Positions 23,173 to 38,100 of a stretch of DNA of 64,000 bases are shown one piece after another (position 1 is the first letter of the stretch; each line of letters begins with the position of its first letter). Source of the stretch: Sialis fuliginosa (Eukaryota; Arthropoda; Insecta; Megaloptera; Sialidae). Made by a program: the position numbers and the translations under genes. Where the stretch lies: NCBI GenBank assembly GCA_961205875.1, contig OY540813.1, positions 372,001 through 436,000 of the forward strand, given 5' to 3'. Under the pieces are notes generated by a model. The model saw only the letters and a list, made by a program, of their open reading frames with translations, ran no database searches and was not told where the DNA came from.

Positions 23173-26100
23173 ATGAATTTGATGGACTATTTTGATGTGA
23201 ATAAACCTGCCCCAGTAATACATATACGTGGACCACAAGTTGGAGGAGCAATGAGAAGAGGACGGACCCAAGAAGACTTCTACGATGAATATGAGAGCGA
23301 CGATTCTTTTACAGAAGCTGAAGCAGAATCATATCCGTATAAATTTAAAGAAAGAGATGAAGTCGATTGTTTAGAACACAGTGTAAAGGAATTAAAAAAT
23401 AATCATTTTATGAGTGAGATTGACGAATCTTCGTCTATAGCTTTTACCGTTAATAACCTTAGTATAATGCATGATGCATTATCTGATATTTATAAAAAAT
23501 ATAATTTTAGTCACTTTCCGAATGAAGATTTACCTATTAAATCTATGCGACAAAGGGTAAGTACATTTTACTTTTTTAATACAGTTGTACGTAAGTACAG
23601 TTTTGCTACTCACGGGATTTGTTACAAATGTGGTTTAGAATAATATCGTAAGTTTGCTCAGATTTTGGTTGTCCAAAAGAAAAACCAGCTGCCGAGAAAT
23701 AACTCGAAGCTAGATTTTTCTCGACAGCTAGGTTTTTTCCTGTAATGGATGTTTTTTCCACAAGTGAGGTTTTAACTTGAAGCAAGGTTGTTTTTGTATA
23801 ATACTTATTTAGACTGCTATTCAGGGCCGTAACCCAAAATTTTTTTGGTCGTAGTAAATAGGTTGTGTAATAAAATTATAAGATTTACATTTTTTTAGTT
23901 TTATAGGAAAATTCATAACAGTGGCGTAGATAGGGGGGGGGGATCAAGGGGATCAATCCCACCCCCCCATGAGTCTACGAAAATTATAAGTTGATCAAAA
24001 GAATTTATAATACTACACGAATTTAGTTGCCAGATTTCTAAAATGCTCCGGAGGGGCAGTCTCGGACCGAGGGGGGGGGGGGTAGTTTTTAGGTTGCAGA
24101 TTTTTTTTTTTAAATTTTTTAACATACAAATAAATTCATCTACTAGTTATATACTTCTATATCAGTGGCGAAGCGTCCATGAAAGCAGTGCTTCCCTTAC
24201 TTTATGGGTAAATTGATACAAATCTGTGTTTTCAGTTAATAAATAATTTAAAAATATTATTAGAATATTCGTCTTTATGCGCAACTCAAACATTTTAATC
24301 AAAAATAGCATTTAATATTAATTTACACGCTCAATTATAAAATATAATACCTCTACGTCTTATTTTCTTCTATTTTAGTCGATATTTGTATGACGAGTTG
24401 AAGTTCACTGCAGGAAATTTCAGTAAAAAATATCTAATTTTTGATTTCGTTAAAAGTATGTTTATTGTATAGAAAATGACGTGAAAAGTTGTTTGTTTCA
24501 AACCGCAGGTATGTATCTCAAACCGTTCTCGAGATATAGCCCCTCAAAGTTTTAGTTTTTTCACATTTTTGGAGAAAAAAGGCCATAACTTTTGAACGCG
24601 TGGTCGGAATTGATTTTAGTTGACGGATTTGGAAGCAGCGTGTCAAAATCTATATAATGACATGTATAATACCTTAAAACTCGAAAAAAAAAATTTCGCG
24701 AAAAATCGAAAAAATTCAAAGGGGTATACCTTAAAAAAATGTCGATTTTTGACGAAATTTTTTTTTTCGGATTTTAAAGTATTATACATGTCATTATATA
24801 GATTTTGACACGCTGATTTCAAATCCGTCAACTAAAATCAATTCCGACCACGCGTTCAAAAGTTATGGCCTTTTTTCTCCAAAAATTTAAAAAAACTAAA
24901 ACTTTGAGAGGCTATATCTCGAGAACGGTTTGAGATACAGACCTGCGGTTTGAAACAAACAACTTTTCACGTCATTTTCTATACAATAAACATACTTTTA
25001 ACGAAATCAAAAATTCGAAATTTTTTACTGAAATTTCCTGCAGTGAACTTCAACTCGTCATACAAATATCGACTAAAATACAAGAAAATAAGACGTAGAA
25101 TCATTTAGTTACTATATAAATATATAAGAATTTATTTAATAAAGTAAAAGCTTGATTTTCAGGTGTTTCATAACTAGTCACAAAATTGTTCAAATAACAT
25201 TTTATAAGGGGGGGCCTCTCGATCACCTGCTGCTCTGTGGCCCCCAAGCCTTTAGTTACGGCCCTGCGGCGCTATTTATCAAAAACCTAAACCACATTTC
25301 CTGTGAGTAACAAAACTACCTAAAATAAAAACCTGTTTTAACCTCAACAGAATATTTTTTCAACAATTAAAACACAATGTATAATTTTTAGATAATATCA
25401 TCTGTAGAATCCAACTCAGTAGTTGTAGTTCAGGGTTTTACAGGTTGCGGTAAGAGTACCCAATTACCGCAGTATATTCTCGACGCTTGTAAAATGAAAA
25501 ACGTAAAGTGTCGTATAGCTGTTACCCAGCCTCGACGGATTGCGGCTATGAGCATCGCCAATCGTGTCGCCACACAAAGAAAATGGAAACTCGGAACTGT
25601 AGTCGGCTATCACGTAAGTGCGAAATAACTAGCTGTATCTGCGGCTTCGATCGCGTTGACAATAGAATATAACCTAACCTAACCTAACCTAACACTCTTG
25701 AGGTGATCTTGATATGGATCTTGGCTTCTGGGTGTAAGCCGCGTCGGTTTGGACGTGTTATCGGCCGACGTTTCGTCACACGTTGCAGTGGACATCTTCA
25801 GGGCTCTTCTGAACTTTTAGAGAGAAACACAAACACGATTAGTTATTATTGTAATAATAAAAATAATTTTTGTTCTGTTTAAATTTAAAAGTTAATTATT
25901 GAAAACAAAATAAATAATCAACAATCAAAAAACGCAACGACCGTGCCGAGGGAATCCGAATCGCTCCTTATTTATAATATTTTACCGTATATAACTTATT
26001 TAAAGTTATTTCCTAAACTAAAAAACCAAATTGGATGCTGTAAAAAACAAATTATATCTACATCAAGTACTTATGACGATGAAATCATTTATTTCGATAA

Positions 26101-29100
26101 GGATTAATGTTTTGCAGGTCATAAATCCATGTAAACAGAACCTAAATATTTTAAATTTACTTTCTAACATAAAAGCAGTCATTGTGATTTAAATATAAAA
26201 GTTAGATATATACTATTCAGGACTTTATTGTAGATCTTTTAATTCTACACAATTCTTTACTGCATTATTTTGTTCAATATTTAACGGTTTAGGCAGCGTA
26301 TTGCAAAACAGCGCACTTTTTTCCGACTTGATTTACTATTATCGTCACTGCTTATTCCTTATGTTACCTAACGTAACAAAATATAGCCTATAACCTGGCC
26401 AGAGAACGTATCTATGAATTAGAAAAAAAAACACGTAAATTGGATAAGTGGTTCCCGAGTTATAAGCGCACTAACGGACAGACAAACAGACGTTGAGCTT
26501 TATATACATATGTTATTTATATTAATAAGGATGGTTTTATTTTGAAATTGATGTACTTTTCAGGTAGGGCTTGATAATAAAACTAGCGATGACACTTTGC
26601 TAACTTTTATGACGACCGGAGTACTTTTACAGAAATTAATTAAAGCGAAACACATGAATGAATATACGCATATAATTTTGGATGAAGTTCATGAAAGGGA
26701 TAAAGATATGGACTTTTTGATGATCGTTGTGAGGAAATTTCTTAGAACCAACTCTAAAAATATTAAGGTTAGAATTGACAGTTTATTTTCATTGATTGAT
26801 TTGTCTTTAAGTGACGTAAATAAACAGAGTTCTTATCTCAAGTTGAATACATAATAGACAGGAAGTACCTTTATAAATATTGATATTTGATTGCTTTATT
26901 TATTCAGGGTGTCCACTTTCTGGAAAGTCAAGAAATTTATTAAAATTTTTGAAAAGTCAGGGAATTTATTAAAATTTTTGAAAAGTCAGGGAATTTATTA
27001 AATTTTTTTTGGAAAGTCAAGGAATTTATTTAAATTTTTGAAAAGTCAGGGAATTTATTAAATTTTTTTTTGAAAGTCAGGGAATTTATTTAAATTTTTG
27101 AAAAGTCAGGGAATTTATTAAAATTTTTGAAAAGTCAGGGAATTTATTAAAATTTTTGAAAAGTCAGGGAATTTTATAAAATTTTTGAAAAGTCAGGGAA
27201 TTTATTTAAATTTTTGAAAAGTCAGGGAATTTATTAAATTTTTTGAAGTCAGGGAATTTATAAAATTTTTAAAAGTCAGGGAATTTATTAAAATTTTTGA
27301 AAAGTCAGGGAATTTATAAAAAATTTTGAAAAGTCAGGGAATTTATTAAAATTTTTAAAAAGTGAGAATTTATTAAAATTTTTGAAAAGTCAGGGAATTT
27401 ATTAATTTTTTTTTAAAGTCAGGGAATTTATTAAAATTTTTGAAAATTCAGGGAATTTATTAAAATTTTTGAAAAGTCAGGGAATTTATAAAAAAATTTG
27501 AAAAATCAGGGAATTTGTTAAAATTTATGAAAAGTCAGGGAATTTATTAAAATTTTTGAAAAGTCAGGGAATTTATTAAAATTTTTGAAAAGTCAGGAAA
27601 TTTATAAATTTTTTTTTTGGAAAGTCAGAGAAAAATGTATAAATTTAAGTTGACGAGCTAAAAAAAAGTAACAAGTGTAAAATGTTCAAGTTATGATAAA
27701 AAAAAGGTCTTCAAATTTTATTTCTGCACATTCTTGCCCCCCAAGTCAGGGAATTTTATTTCCAAAAACCAGTAACACCCTGTTATTTTAAAATACACTC
27801 GTGGACCAATTTTATTGAAAACTCATTTAGGTAATCTTGATGTCCGCAACATTCAACGTAGAACGCTTTGCCGATTATTACTCGACTCCTTGCAGTAGAG
27901 GGAATCTTTCTCCGGCCACCATTTTAAGTGTAGAAGAACAGAGCAAACACAACGTACAAGAATTCTATCTAGACGAACTGACAAAGCTCGGAGATGTGAG
28001 AAGCCGTTTGTTAAACACTGTCTATACAGTTTCTGACAGTTACGTTATCGTTTTTTAGCTTCCTCACATACGATTCGACGAGCCTACGATTCAGTTTAAA
28101 ATGTACACGATCGCCGTAAAGTTAATAATGGCTTTTGATTTATTGGACCAAAAACCAGGCAAGCCCGGCGCTGTGTTAATATTCTTACCTGGAATCGGAG
28201 AAATCGAAGAAATGGATTCGATTTTAAAAACTAAAGATAGAATGTAATAATTTATATATAATTGAAATATTTGAGATGTTTTTTATGTTTCTCTGTATTG
28301 CAGTACTTCTAAATACGAATTAAATATTATACCGTTGCATTCAACGATCACGATGGATGAACAGAATAGAGTGTTTGAAATCAGCGATACTTGCAGGAAG
28401 ATTATACTGTCGACGAATATTGCGGAAAGTTCCATTACGGTACCTGACGTGCAATACGGTACGATTACTAAAAAACTATAAGTCGCACGTACTTCCAGAT
28501 GGTTTTAAAATGTCCGTTGTATCGTCAAGTTTTACGTATTCGAGTTTCAAATCATTTGGATGAATAGTTTCCGAGTTATAGCCGTTTAAGTAAAATGCAT
28601 CAAAACCGTACTTTTTTTTTGATGTAACGGAAACGATTCATCGAAATGATTTGATATTTTAATCGATAAAACTAGATTATATAACGCACATTTTAAGACC
28701 GATCTGAAGTTTCTAAGTTTTTTAATTCCAGAGTAATAAGTCGTCATAAACTAAACGTTTTTTTAAATCATTCCTTTTACAGGTTTTTCAAATTTTTCAT
28801 TTAAAAGGCTGTAACTTTTAAACGAATCATCGAAATGATTTGAAATTTGAATACATAAAACTAGACTATATAACGGACATTTTAAGACTAATCTGAAGTG
28901 TGTGTGATTTATAGTTACAAAGTTCTATGTTGCCGAACACGAGACGTAATTTTTCGATTTTGTATTCCAGTGATTGACTTCTGTCTAACAAAACAGCTCG
29001 TGTTTGATCCTGATTCGTCGATCAGTTCACTCCAGCTAGCTTGGGCTGCGCACACCAACTGTATACAGAGGGCGGGGCGTGCGGGGAGAGTTGCAGACGG

Positions 29101-32100
29101 TAGAGTCTACCGACTTGTTCCAGAGAGATTCTACGAGGTACTTTGATATTACTTAAATATGCACGCGTGCGTAGACGCGATTGACTGTGTTTTATTTATT
29201 TATTATTTAGGAGGCCATGCCTCAAGAGAGTAAGCCAGAAATGCTGCGGTGTTCGTTGGAACAACTGATCTTATTAACGAAGAAGCTGAATCTGGGAGCT
29301 AATATTCCGCCGCATGAATTCTTGGCTCTCGCTCTAGACCCTCCGGATATGTCGAATATCAAGAAAACAATACTCACTTTGAAAGAGGTAGATACTTATT
29401 AGCCAGAGCTGTAAAAGTACTTAAGTACAAACTACTCGCATAATATTAAAGTACTCAAGTACTATTGTACTTCGATGTACTTAAGTACATCAAAGTACTT
29501 AAGTACATCAAAGTACTTAAGTACATCAAAGTACTTAAGTACATCAAAGTACTTAAGTACATCAAAGTACTTAAGTACATCAAAGTACTTAAGTATTTTT
29601 AGATTTCTTAAATACTTAAGTACTTTGATGAACTGTAGGTAATTTAAAAATACTTATGTAAATTAGTGTACTTAAGTACTTAAATACATCAAAGTACTTA
29701 AGTACTATTAAGTACACTGAAGTACTTAAGTAATCTAAAAATACTTAAGTACATCAACGTATTTAAGTACACTGGTGCACTTAAGTATTTTAATAGTACT
29801 TAAGTACTTTAATCTAAACTTTCAAATCTAAAAATACTTAAGTAAATTAGTGTACTTAAGTACTTAAATACATCAAAGTACTCAAGTACTTTAAAATACT
29901 TAAGTACATTGATGTACTTAAGTATTTTTAAAGTACATAAGTACAATAACTTTTCCACTTGTGTTTTGGTAAAGTACTTAAGTCATGTACTTGTAATCTA
30001 AATATATTTCATACAGAACCAACCTCACATGATTTGAAATTCCAGGTCGGTGCGTTACTAAAGACATACAACGGTAAAATGAGTAACTACGATGGAAACC
30101 TAACGTTCTTCGGACACGTGATGGCCGTGATGCCGGTCGACGTACGCGTGACCAAACTAATCCTTCTCGGTTACCTTTACAGCGTTCTGGACGAGTGTAT
30201 CATCATGGGAGCCGGCATATCAGTCAAGAACGTCTTCAGCACACCGTTCAAGGAGGGAATGAACGCGTACAACTCTAAACTGAGCTGGGCCGACGGCTCG
30301 TGCAGCGATCTGCTCGCTCTGTTGAACGTCTACAAGGTACGTTACTTAACAACTTAAAAGCTCAGGTGAAACTTACAGACGGTTTGTTGTTGTTGAAGGT
30401 GTGGGAGTATAACGTAGCGGAGAAGATGTTCAGCCAAAACAACAGCATGGAGATGTGGGCGCGCCGGCATTACTTGCAGTACAGGGCGTTGCGGGATCTC
30501 AAACAGCTCGTGCTTGAGATCAAAGCCAGGCTGAAGAGTTTTCAGATTGAACCCATCAGAGGATCGAGGTCAGTCAGATGGAGCACTCAAGAGAAACCTG
30601 TTATATTAAAGGTACGTACATATAATACAGAGCTGTGCAAGTACTTAAGTACTTTACAAAACATAAGTATTTGTACTTGTACTTAAATACATTTATGTAA
30701 AAGCAATTGTACTTAAGTACTTAAAAATGTACTTAAGTACATACATATGTTCTTAAGTACTATTAAAGTACTTAAGTACATACATATGTACTTAAGTACT
30801 ATTAAAGTACTTAAGTACATACATATGTACTTAAGTACTATTAAAGTACTTAAGTACATCAATGCACTTAAATACTTTTTCAGTTTCAAAATTACACAAA
30901 TGAAAATGTAATTGCAATTACATTTTAAGTACAATTACAGAAAGTACTTATCTTTGTACATAAGTACATTTTTTTTGAATAGTTGTAAGTGTACTTAAGT
31001 ACTTCCCTGAAGACAAGTACTTATACTTAAATACTTAAAAATAATTTTATACATTTATGGAAAAGTAATTGTACTTATTTACTTAAATTAAAAATACAAA
31101 CGTACTTAAATACTTTAAAAAGTACTTAAGTACTTTTATATTATACAAACGAGTACTTTTTCAGTTTAAAATAAATACAAATTTTAAGTACAATTACAGA
31201 AAGTACTTAAGTACATTTTTTGTTATCGTATGGTATGTACAGGGTGGTCCAGAATAAATGATGTTTTGACTCATTGCAGATTGTTATTTGCGGTGCGTTT
31301 TACCCAAACTATTTCGTCCGGGTTCAAAACCAAACGGACGAGAAAGACGCCGTCAAGGCGTTGGCAGGAAGGTCTCCACACAACACGGTGTACCTGCAGG
31401 GGATGGATTACCACCAGCCAGGAGAGCTGTACGTCAAGTCCGTCAAGAGAGAACTGGCGGCCTGTGCGTCTAATATGGTCGTCACTTTTGACGGAGGCAG
31501 CAAGTGAGTGGTCAAATTAATAAAGTGAATCTTTACTTAAACTTTTATTTATATAAGGTCATTTTTTTTTTGTTATCAGAGTCTCTCCCCCCTCTAATTT
31601 CGAAAATATCAATGCTAAAAATCTGAAAAAATTCCAGAACGTAGCTTTTAATTAGTACTGTCAATGAAAATTGTAACAAACACTGTAAAATATTTTTTGA
31701 CCCCCCCTCCCATAAACTGAAAACTGAACTAAATTTTTTTTTACTTACCCCATTGAGTGGGGTATCTTTTGCAACAAGAAATGTTTTAAAACTTTTTGAT
31801 TTTAACCCTTCAGTTACGATATATTTGCTTTTGTTATTAGAGTGTCTCTCCCCCCTCTAATTTCTAAACTATGGATGCAAAAAATCTGAAAAAATTCTAG
31901 AATGTAGCTTTTAATTACCACTTTCAATGAAAATTATAACAAACACTGTAAAACATTTTTTGACTCCCCCCTTTCCATAAACTGAAAAGTGAACTAAACA
32001 TTTTTTATTTACTTACCCCATTAAGTGGGGTATCTTTAGATAGGTCTCCTAATATGCAACAGAAAATGTTCTAAACTTTTTGATTTTAACCCTTCAGTCA

Positions 32101-35100
32101 CGATATATTTGCTTTTGTTATCTGAGTGTCTCTCCCCCCTCTAATTTCGAAAATATCAATGCTAAAAATCTGAAAAAAATCCAGAATGTAGTTTTTAATT
32201 AGTACTCTCAAAGAAAATTATAACAAACACTGTAAAACATTTATTTGGGCCCCCCCTCCCATAAACTGAAAAGTATACTGAATTTTTTTTTTACTTACCT
32301 CATTGAGTGGGGTGTCTTTAGATAGGTCTCCTAAAATGCAACAAAAAATGTTTTAAAACTTTTTGATTTTAACCCTTCAGTTATATATATATATATATAT
32401 ATTCAGTATATATATATTTGCTTTTGTTATTAGAGCGTCTCTCCCCCTTCTAATTTCTAAACTATCGATGCTAAAAATCTGAAAAAATTCCAGAACGTAG
32501 CTTTTAATTAGTACTGTCAATGAAAATTATAACAAACACTGTAAAACATTTTTTGACCCCCCCTTTCCATAAACTGAAAAGTGAACTAAACAATTTTTAT
32601 TAATTACCCCATTGAGTGGGGTATCTTTAGATAGGTCTCCTAAAATGCAACAAAAAACGTTTTAAAACTTTTTGATTTTAACCCTTCATTTACGATATAT
32701 TTGCGTTTGTTATCTGAGTGTCTCTCCCCACTCTAATTTCTAATCTATCGATGCAAAAAATCTGAAAAAATTCCAGAATGTAGCTTTTAATTAGTTCTTT
32801 CAATAAAAATCATAACGAAAACCGTAGCAAAAATAGTTTATGAAAAATTTAGAAATAACCGTCAACTTTTATAGCGATTACATTTTTCGTCAACTCTTGA
32901 TACATAAGTGAGAATGGCTATGGAACCTCGTGCGTTCCTATCACGCACTTGGCTATTTTTGTTTTGTTATCGTACTATTCAACTTTCACAGCAAAGTCTA
33001 CGTGCAGTTTTCTAAAGACAAGATGCAGCCGTCAATTCGAGAAGGTAGAGTCGTCTTCAATAGCGCAATACCCGGTAATATCGCTCTAGAAGTTTACAGA
33101 GCTGTCCGACTTAACCAGCTTTACAGAGGCATAACTTTCCCTATATTGTCGTAAGTTTAAAAGTAATTTAAAAGTTAAACAACGTTTAACTTTTAACCAA
33201 TTATCGTAGAGTTACCGAAGCTGAAAATAAAGTGGAAATACTGAAGAAGAATTGCAAACCGTTAGAGGTGAAATCCATGCTGGGGGTCCCGGACCTGCCA
33301 GGAATCGATACGATTGCTGTCGAGCTTGTAATAACGCACGTAAGTTTTATTTGTTAACGGGGGGAGGTAAATTTTTTGCATGAAATGTTGGTTGAACACG
33401 TGTAGAATATCGTTCTTAAAGTTTAGAGCGAATGTCGCAGTCGTTTGGAAATTGTAGCTAATGAATTATCAAATCGTAACATTCGAGTCTTGAAACTTTT
33501 GTGAACTTCGGACAGGATAACTCTAAAACTATTTGGTAGATCGGATTGAAGTTTTGTACGTTTATAGATAACATAATTGACTTTGATGTGAAGCGAAACT
33601 TCCTTGAAGTTTATTTAAAAAAAAACTACTTTTCATTAATATAGTAAAAAATTTCATGAAAAATCGTACGTTTTTTTTTTCAAACGCGTACCGTTTTTAT
33701 ATTTTTGACTTTTGTTTGTATTTTTTTGGTTGAAATAGAACGTGTGGGTCTTAAATATCTAATATTTGTTGTTTGCGATGTTTCCGAAGAAAGTAACAGA
33801 CGCTAGGTTGTTCTCCGTGCGATAAAAAATTTAAATTATGTAAAATCTCGCCCTTTAAGATATTACCGTCGCGACAGTCGCAGCAAAAAGTTTATGCTTT
33901 TATACAGTACAATCAGTATTGGAATCGTTATTTATAAGCCCAAAACTTTTTGCTGTTTATGTACCATTTCTAGCCAATCCCGAACGAGTATTATCCACTA
34001 TGCATATAGAGCGTCGTACTCGAAATGTTACATTGTTTGTTAAAATATAAAGTATTTTCGTATGCCGTTCTATATAGATTAATACTAATGCTGACCACTT
34101 AAGTAGTCAAGATTTCTTCGCGACGTTCTATTCAGTATTTGTTTGGATGACCACATTCAGCAACTCAGTGGTGGCGTTCGAAAAAAAATAGTTTAAAAAA
34201 AATAATTTATACACAAGCTGATTGTAAAAATAACAATACGATTTTTATGAAATAATTATTGTTATTTATTTTTTTTATAAATAAATTTAATGCAGAAAAT
34301 AATTTTTTGGGCACAATCTTAGGTATAAAGTATGTTTAACAAGTCTTACAAAGATAATATTATATTTCTATCATATATAAATTATATAAATAACAGTCAT
34401 AAGAACACATTTAAAAAAAATTATTGTTGCATAGATTAAACGAAAGTAATAAAATAATTATCAAATTTAACTACTATAAATTGAAAAAGTTATCAATAAA
34501 ATATATATCTAAAGAATACAATAATAATTATGCAGTAAATTAACATAAAATCTAATCACTAATTGTTTTTGAAAAACATAACTATGTTGTTGATAATTTT
34601 AGATCGGTTAGTTAATCGAGGTTTACCGTTTACTTTTTCTGACAAAAAATGACTTAATTCGGCTTGACCTTTTTCAATAAAAATTTCTTTTAAATTATTA
34701 GAAGACAGTTTAGTCAAAGTCATTTTTTATGGACCGTGTTTTTTATAATGCACTTTATCAGACATTTCAATAATATTTCTAAATGAATTTATGTACGCAA
34801 ATTAATAAACACAAGTGGCAATACAACTCATTAAAATACAATTCATTAAAATCTGACATTACTTTCTTTCATTGTTATAAAAGAATAAAAAAAAATCACG
34901 TGCTTTCGATAAACATATTGCATTGATGTGAACGACAATTAAAATTTAAATATGTCATTGTAATATATTCTATAAATGTATTTGTATTTGACTACGCCTA
35001 TGGACTGATATCGTTCAGTCGATTTTGTTCCCGCCCATTCCGGTTTTTTTTCTTTATATATTAATTAATATCTCGGAAACTGTGTTGTAACTATGAATAA

Positions 35101-38100
35101 AACTACTCTTAAAAAATTGCTTAGTTGCTATTGAATGTTACTTTAGTTTTTTATAAAAATCGTAAGAAAAGTTTCCGAGATAAAATTATATATGTGTGTA
35201 AATATTTTGGTTTCCCGTATAGCGCAATGTATAAAAGTCTCAAAAACTCAATTTTTAGAATTTAATATCTCCGGAACTATATTGTTCATAAATTTCATTT
35301 TGCACCAATCGATGCAGATTTATTTGAAGATTAATCTGTCCAAATTTTAAAAAAATCCTAAGAAAACCCATTTGGCGATGGTAACCTTAACTTCATTCAA
35401 ATCGGTGAAACATTTCAGATGATAGATCCTGGTCATTTCTGGGCACAGAACAAAGGCAACGAAGAAACGATGCAGCAGATATTTGTTGTGTTGAAGAAAA
35501 TAGATAAACTGTTACCTGCAGTTCACTTACAAGTCGGGAAATTATACGCGGCCCCCTTCGAAGGTGAATTTTACAGAGTACGAGTCGAAGCTATCAAACC
35601 AATGAGGAACGGTTCGAATAAAGTGCAAGTACGATTGTAACGCTCTACGTTAACGAATCCCTAATAACAATACGTATGTTTTCTATCAGGTGTTTTATAT
35701 AGATTACGGTAATGCCGAAGAGCTGGACGAGCATCAGCTGAGGCTTCTGCCGCCGGCGATTGAGACGTTGCCGGGACAAGCGTTGGAGTGTGTTCTGTCC
35801 ATGATGCAGCCGTCTGTTCTTAAAAATTCCCACGCCCTTTGGTCTGACAGTTCGTACAAGTGTTTTATCGGGTATGTTGAATTTTAACGTAAATCTGATT
35901 TTTGTGATTATGAAATAGTGTAGCCGAAAATAAAATAGTTTTTTTTTTTAATTTCACATTTTTCTGGTTAATAATAATAATAATTGTGTTAAAAAAAAAT
36001 AAAATAACATAATTTTTTTTCCAGGGTTTATAGCATCAAAGTTAAAAAAAAATAAAATAACATAATTTTTTTTCCAGGGTTTATAGCATCAAAGTTAAAA
36101 AAAAATAAAATAACATAATTTTTTTTCCAGGGTTTATAGCATCAAAGTTAAAAAAAAATAAAATAACATAATTTTTTTTTCCAGGTTTAATAGTAGGGAT
36201 GTTACGGAGCTCCGTATCCGAAACCGAAACTATCGGATATCCGAAAAGATTTGACCTCCGAAACCGAAACCGTATCCGAAATAATTAAATTCTGAACTCC
36301 GAAACCGAAACCGTAACCGAAATAATTAGATTCTGAACTCCGAAACCGAATCCGTATCCGAAATGATTATTTCGGATAGTTTCCTACTTGTTGCCCCAAG
36401 CCTCGAGACACAAACAAAACATACGAGCAGATTATAAATTTGTATTTACCGCCTGAAATTTAATTGGCGTATCATGTACTTTTATTTAGTCTCTATTTTT
36501 AAATTCGCTACCATAGATTATAACAGATGATTTTTTAAATAAATTTGCAATAATCACTTTTTTTTAAATCTACTCAAAAATTTTTAAAAATTGTAAATGA
36601 AACATCAATTTTTAGGTTTCCGTAGAAAACTAGTTTCGCTATTTCCGTCTGTCCGTCCGTCCACAAAATTTTTAAGCCGATTAAGATGAAATTTGGTATA
36701 CGGACGAAGACTGATAACCCAAAAATAGAAATGATAATATTTAAAAAAAAAATTTTTTTTTGGACCCCCTTTCCATAGACTGAAAAGTATTTAAAAAAAA
36801 AATGTTCACTTAATCTATTAAGTGTGATGTCTTTAGATAGGTCTCCTAAAATGCAATAAAAAATGTAATATGACATTTTGATTTTAACCCTTCAGTCACG
36901 ATATATTTGCGTTCAAAGTCGGGATAAAAGCGCCCCCTCCCCCCCCCCCCCCCCCCCATAATTTCTAAACTATCAATTTAAAAAATCTGAAAAAATTCAA
37001 AAATGTAGCTTTTAATTAGCACTTTCACTGAAAATTATAACGAACACTGTCAAAATTATTTTGGACTCCTCTCCCATAGACTAAAAATTGTACTCAAATT
37101 TTTTTTCACTTACCCCATTGAGTGGGGTATCTTTAGATAGGTCTCCTAAAATGCAACAAAAAATGTTATATATGACCTTTTGATTTTAACCCTTCAGTCA
37201 CGATATATTTGCATTTAAATGTCGTTATCAGAGCGTCCGTTGAAATAACTCTTGTTAATAAATCGTAATGACTACGGAAACCTATCATGTGCGTGCCCAA
37301 CACGCACTTGGCCGTTTTATTATATCATTTTTATCATCATATTTCAATTGTATTAGAATTAGTTTTATTGTTGTCACAAAAAATTACTTATATTATTTAA
37401 ATCTGGAAATTAGACAGATAGCTAGAAATGTAAATTTTTATAGATTATAAGTAAAAGGAATATACAGAGAGTCTAAATCAGATATAATGACATCTAGGGG
37501 ACCAGTCATATTAAGTCGTAAAAACCGGGAACTAGGCAATTACCATATATGGGATTCACTCGGAACTTTTATTTTGATCGTTAAAACCGATATGTTGTAT
37601 TAAACGATATCGTTATAACCGATTTCGAAATTTTCGACTGTATCGAATTTCAACAAAAACTATACTACGGGCTGAAAAATACAAAAAAAAAATTAAAAAA
37701 TATCCGTATCCGTATCCATATCCGAAACTCAAGGGGGCAAAATATCCCTATCCGTATCCGAAACCGAAACTAAGGAAAAAAAATATCCATATCCGTATCC
37801 GAAACCGAAACCAAGAAAGAAAAAAATCCATATCCGTATTCGAAACCGAAACCAAGAAAAAAATATATCCTTATCCGTATCCGTAACCGATATGTCATAT
37901 CCCTAACAACCCTAGTTAATAGCATCAAAGTTTAAAAAAAAAAATAACATAAAATATTTTTTTCCAGGGTTAATAGCATCAAAGTTAAAAAAAAATAAAA
38001 TAACATAAAATATTTTTTTCCAGGGTTAATAGCATCAAAGTTAAAAAAAAAAAAAAATAACATTAATTTTTTTTTCCAGGGTATAGCATCAAAGTTAAAA

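Noticed and set aside
24620..24831. Two similar 62-residue reading frames on opposite strands
   Set aside because: They are mirror images produced by the long palindrome at 24353-25098; low complexity, no start context or splice signals.
25671..25693. CCTAA run as evidence of a telomere
   Set aside because: Only four units, inside a spn-E intron; ordinary interstitial repeat.
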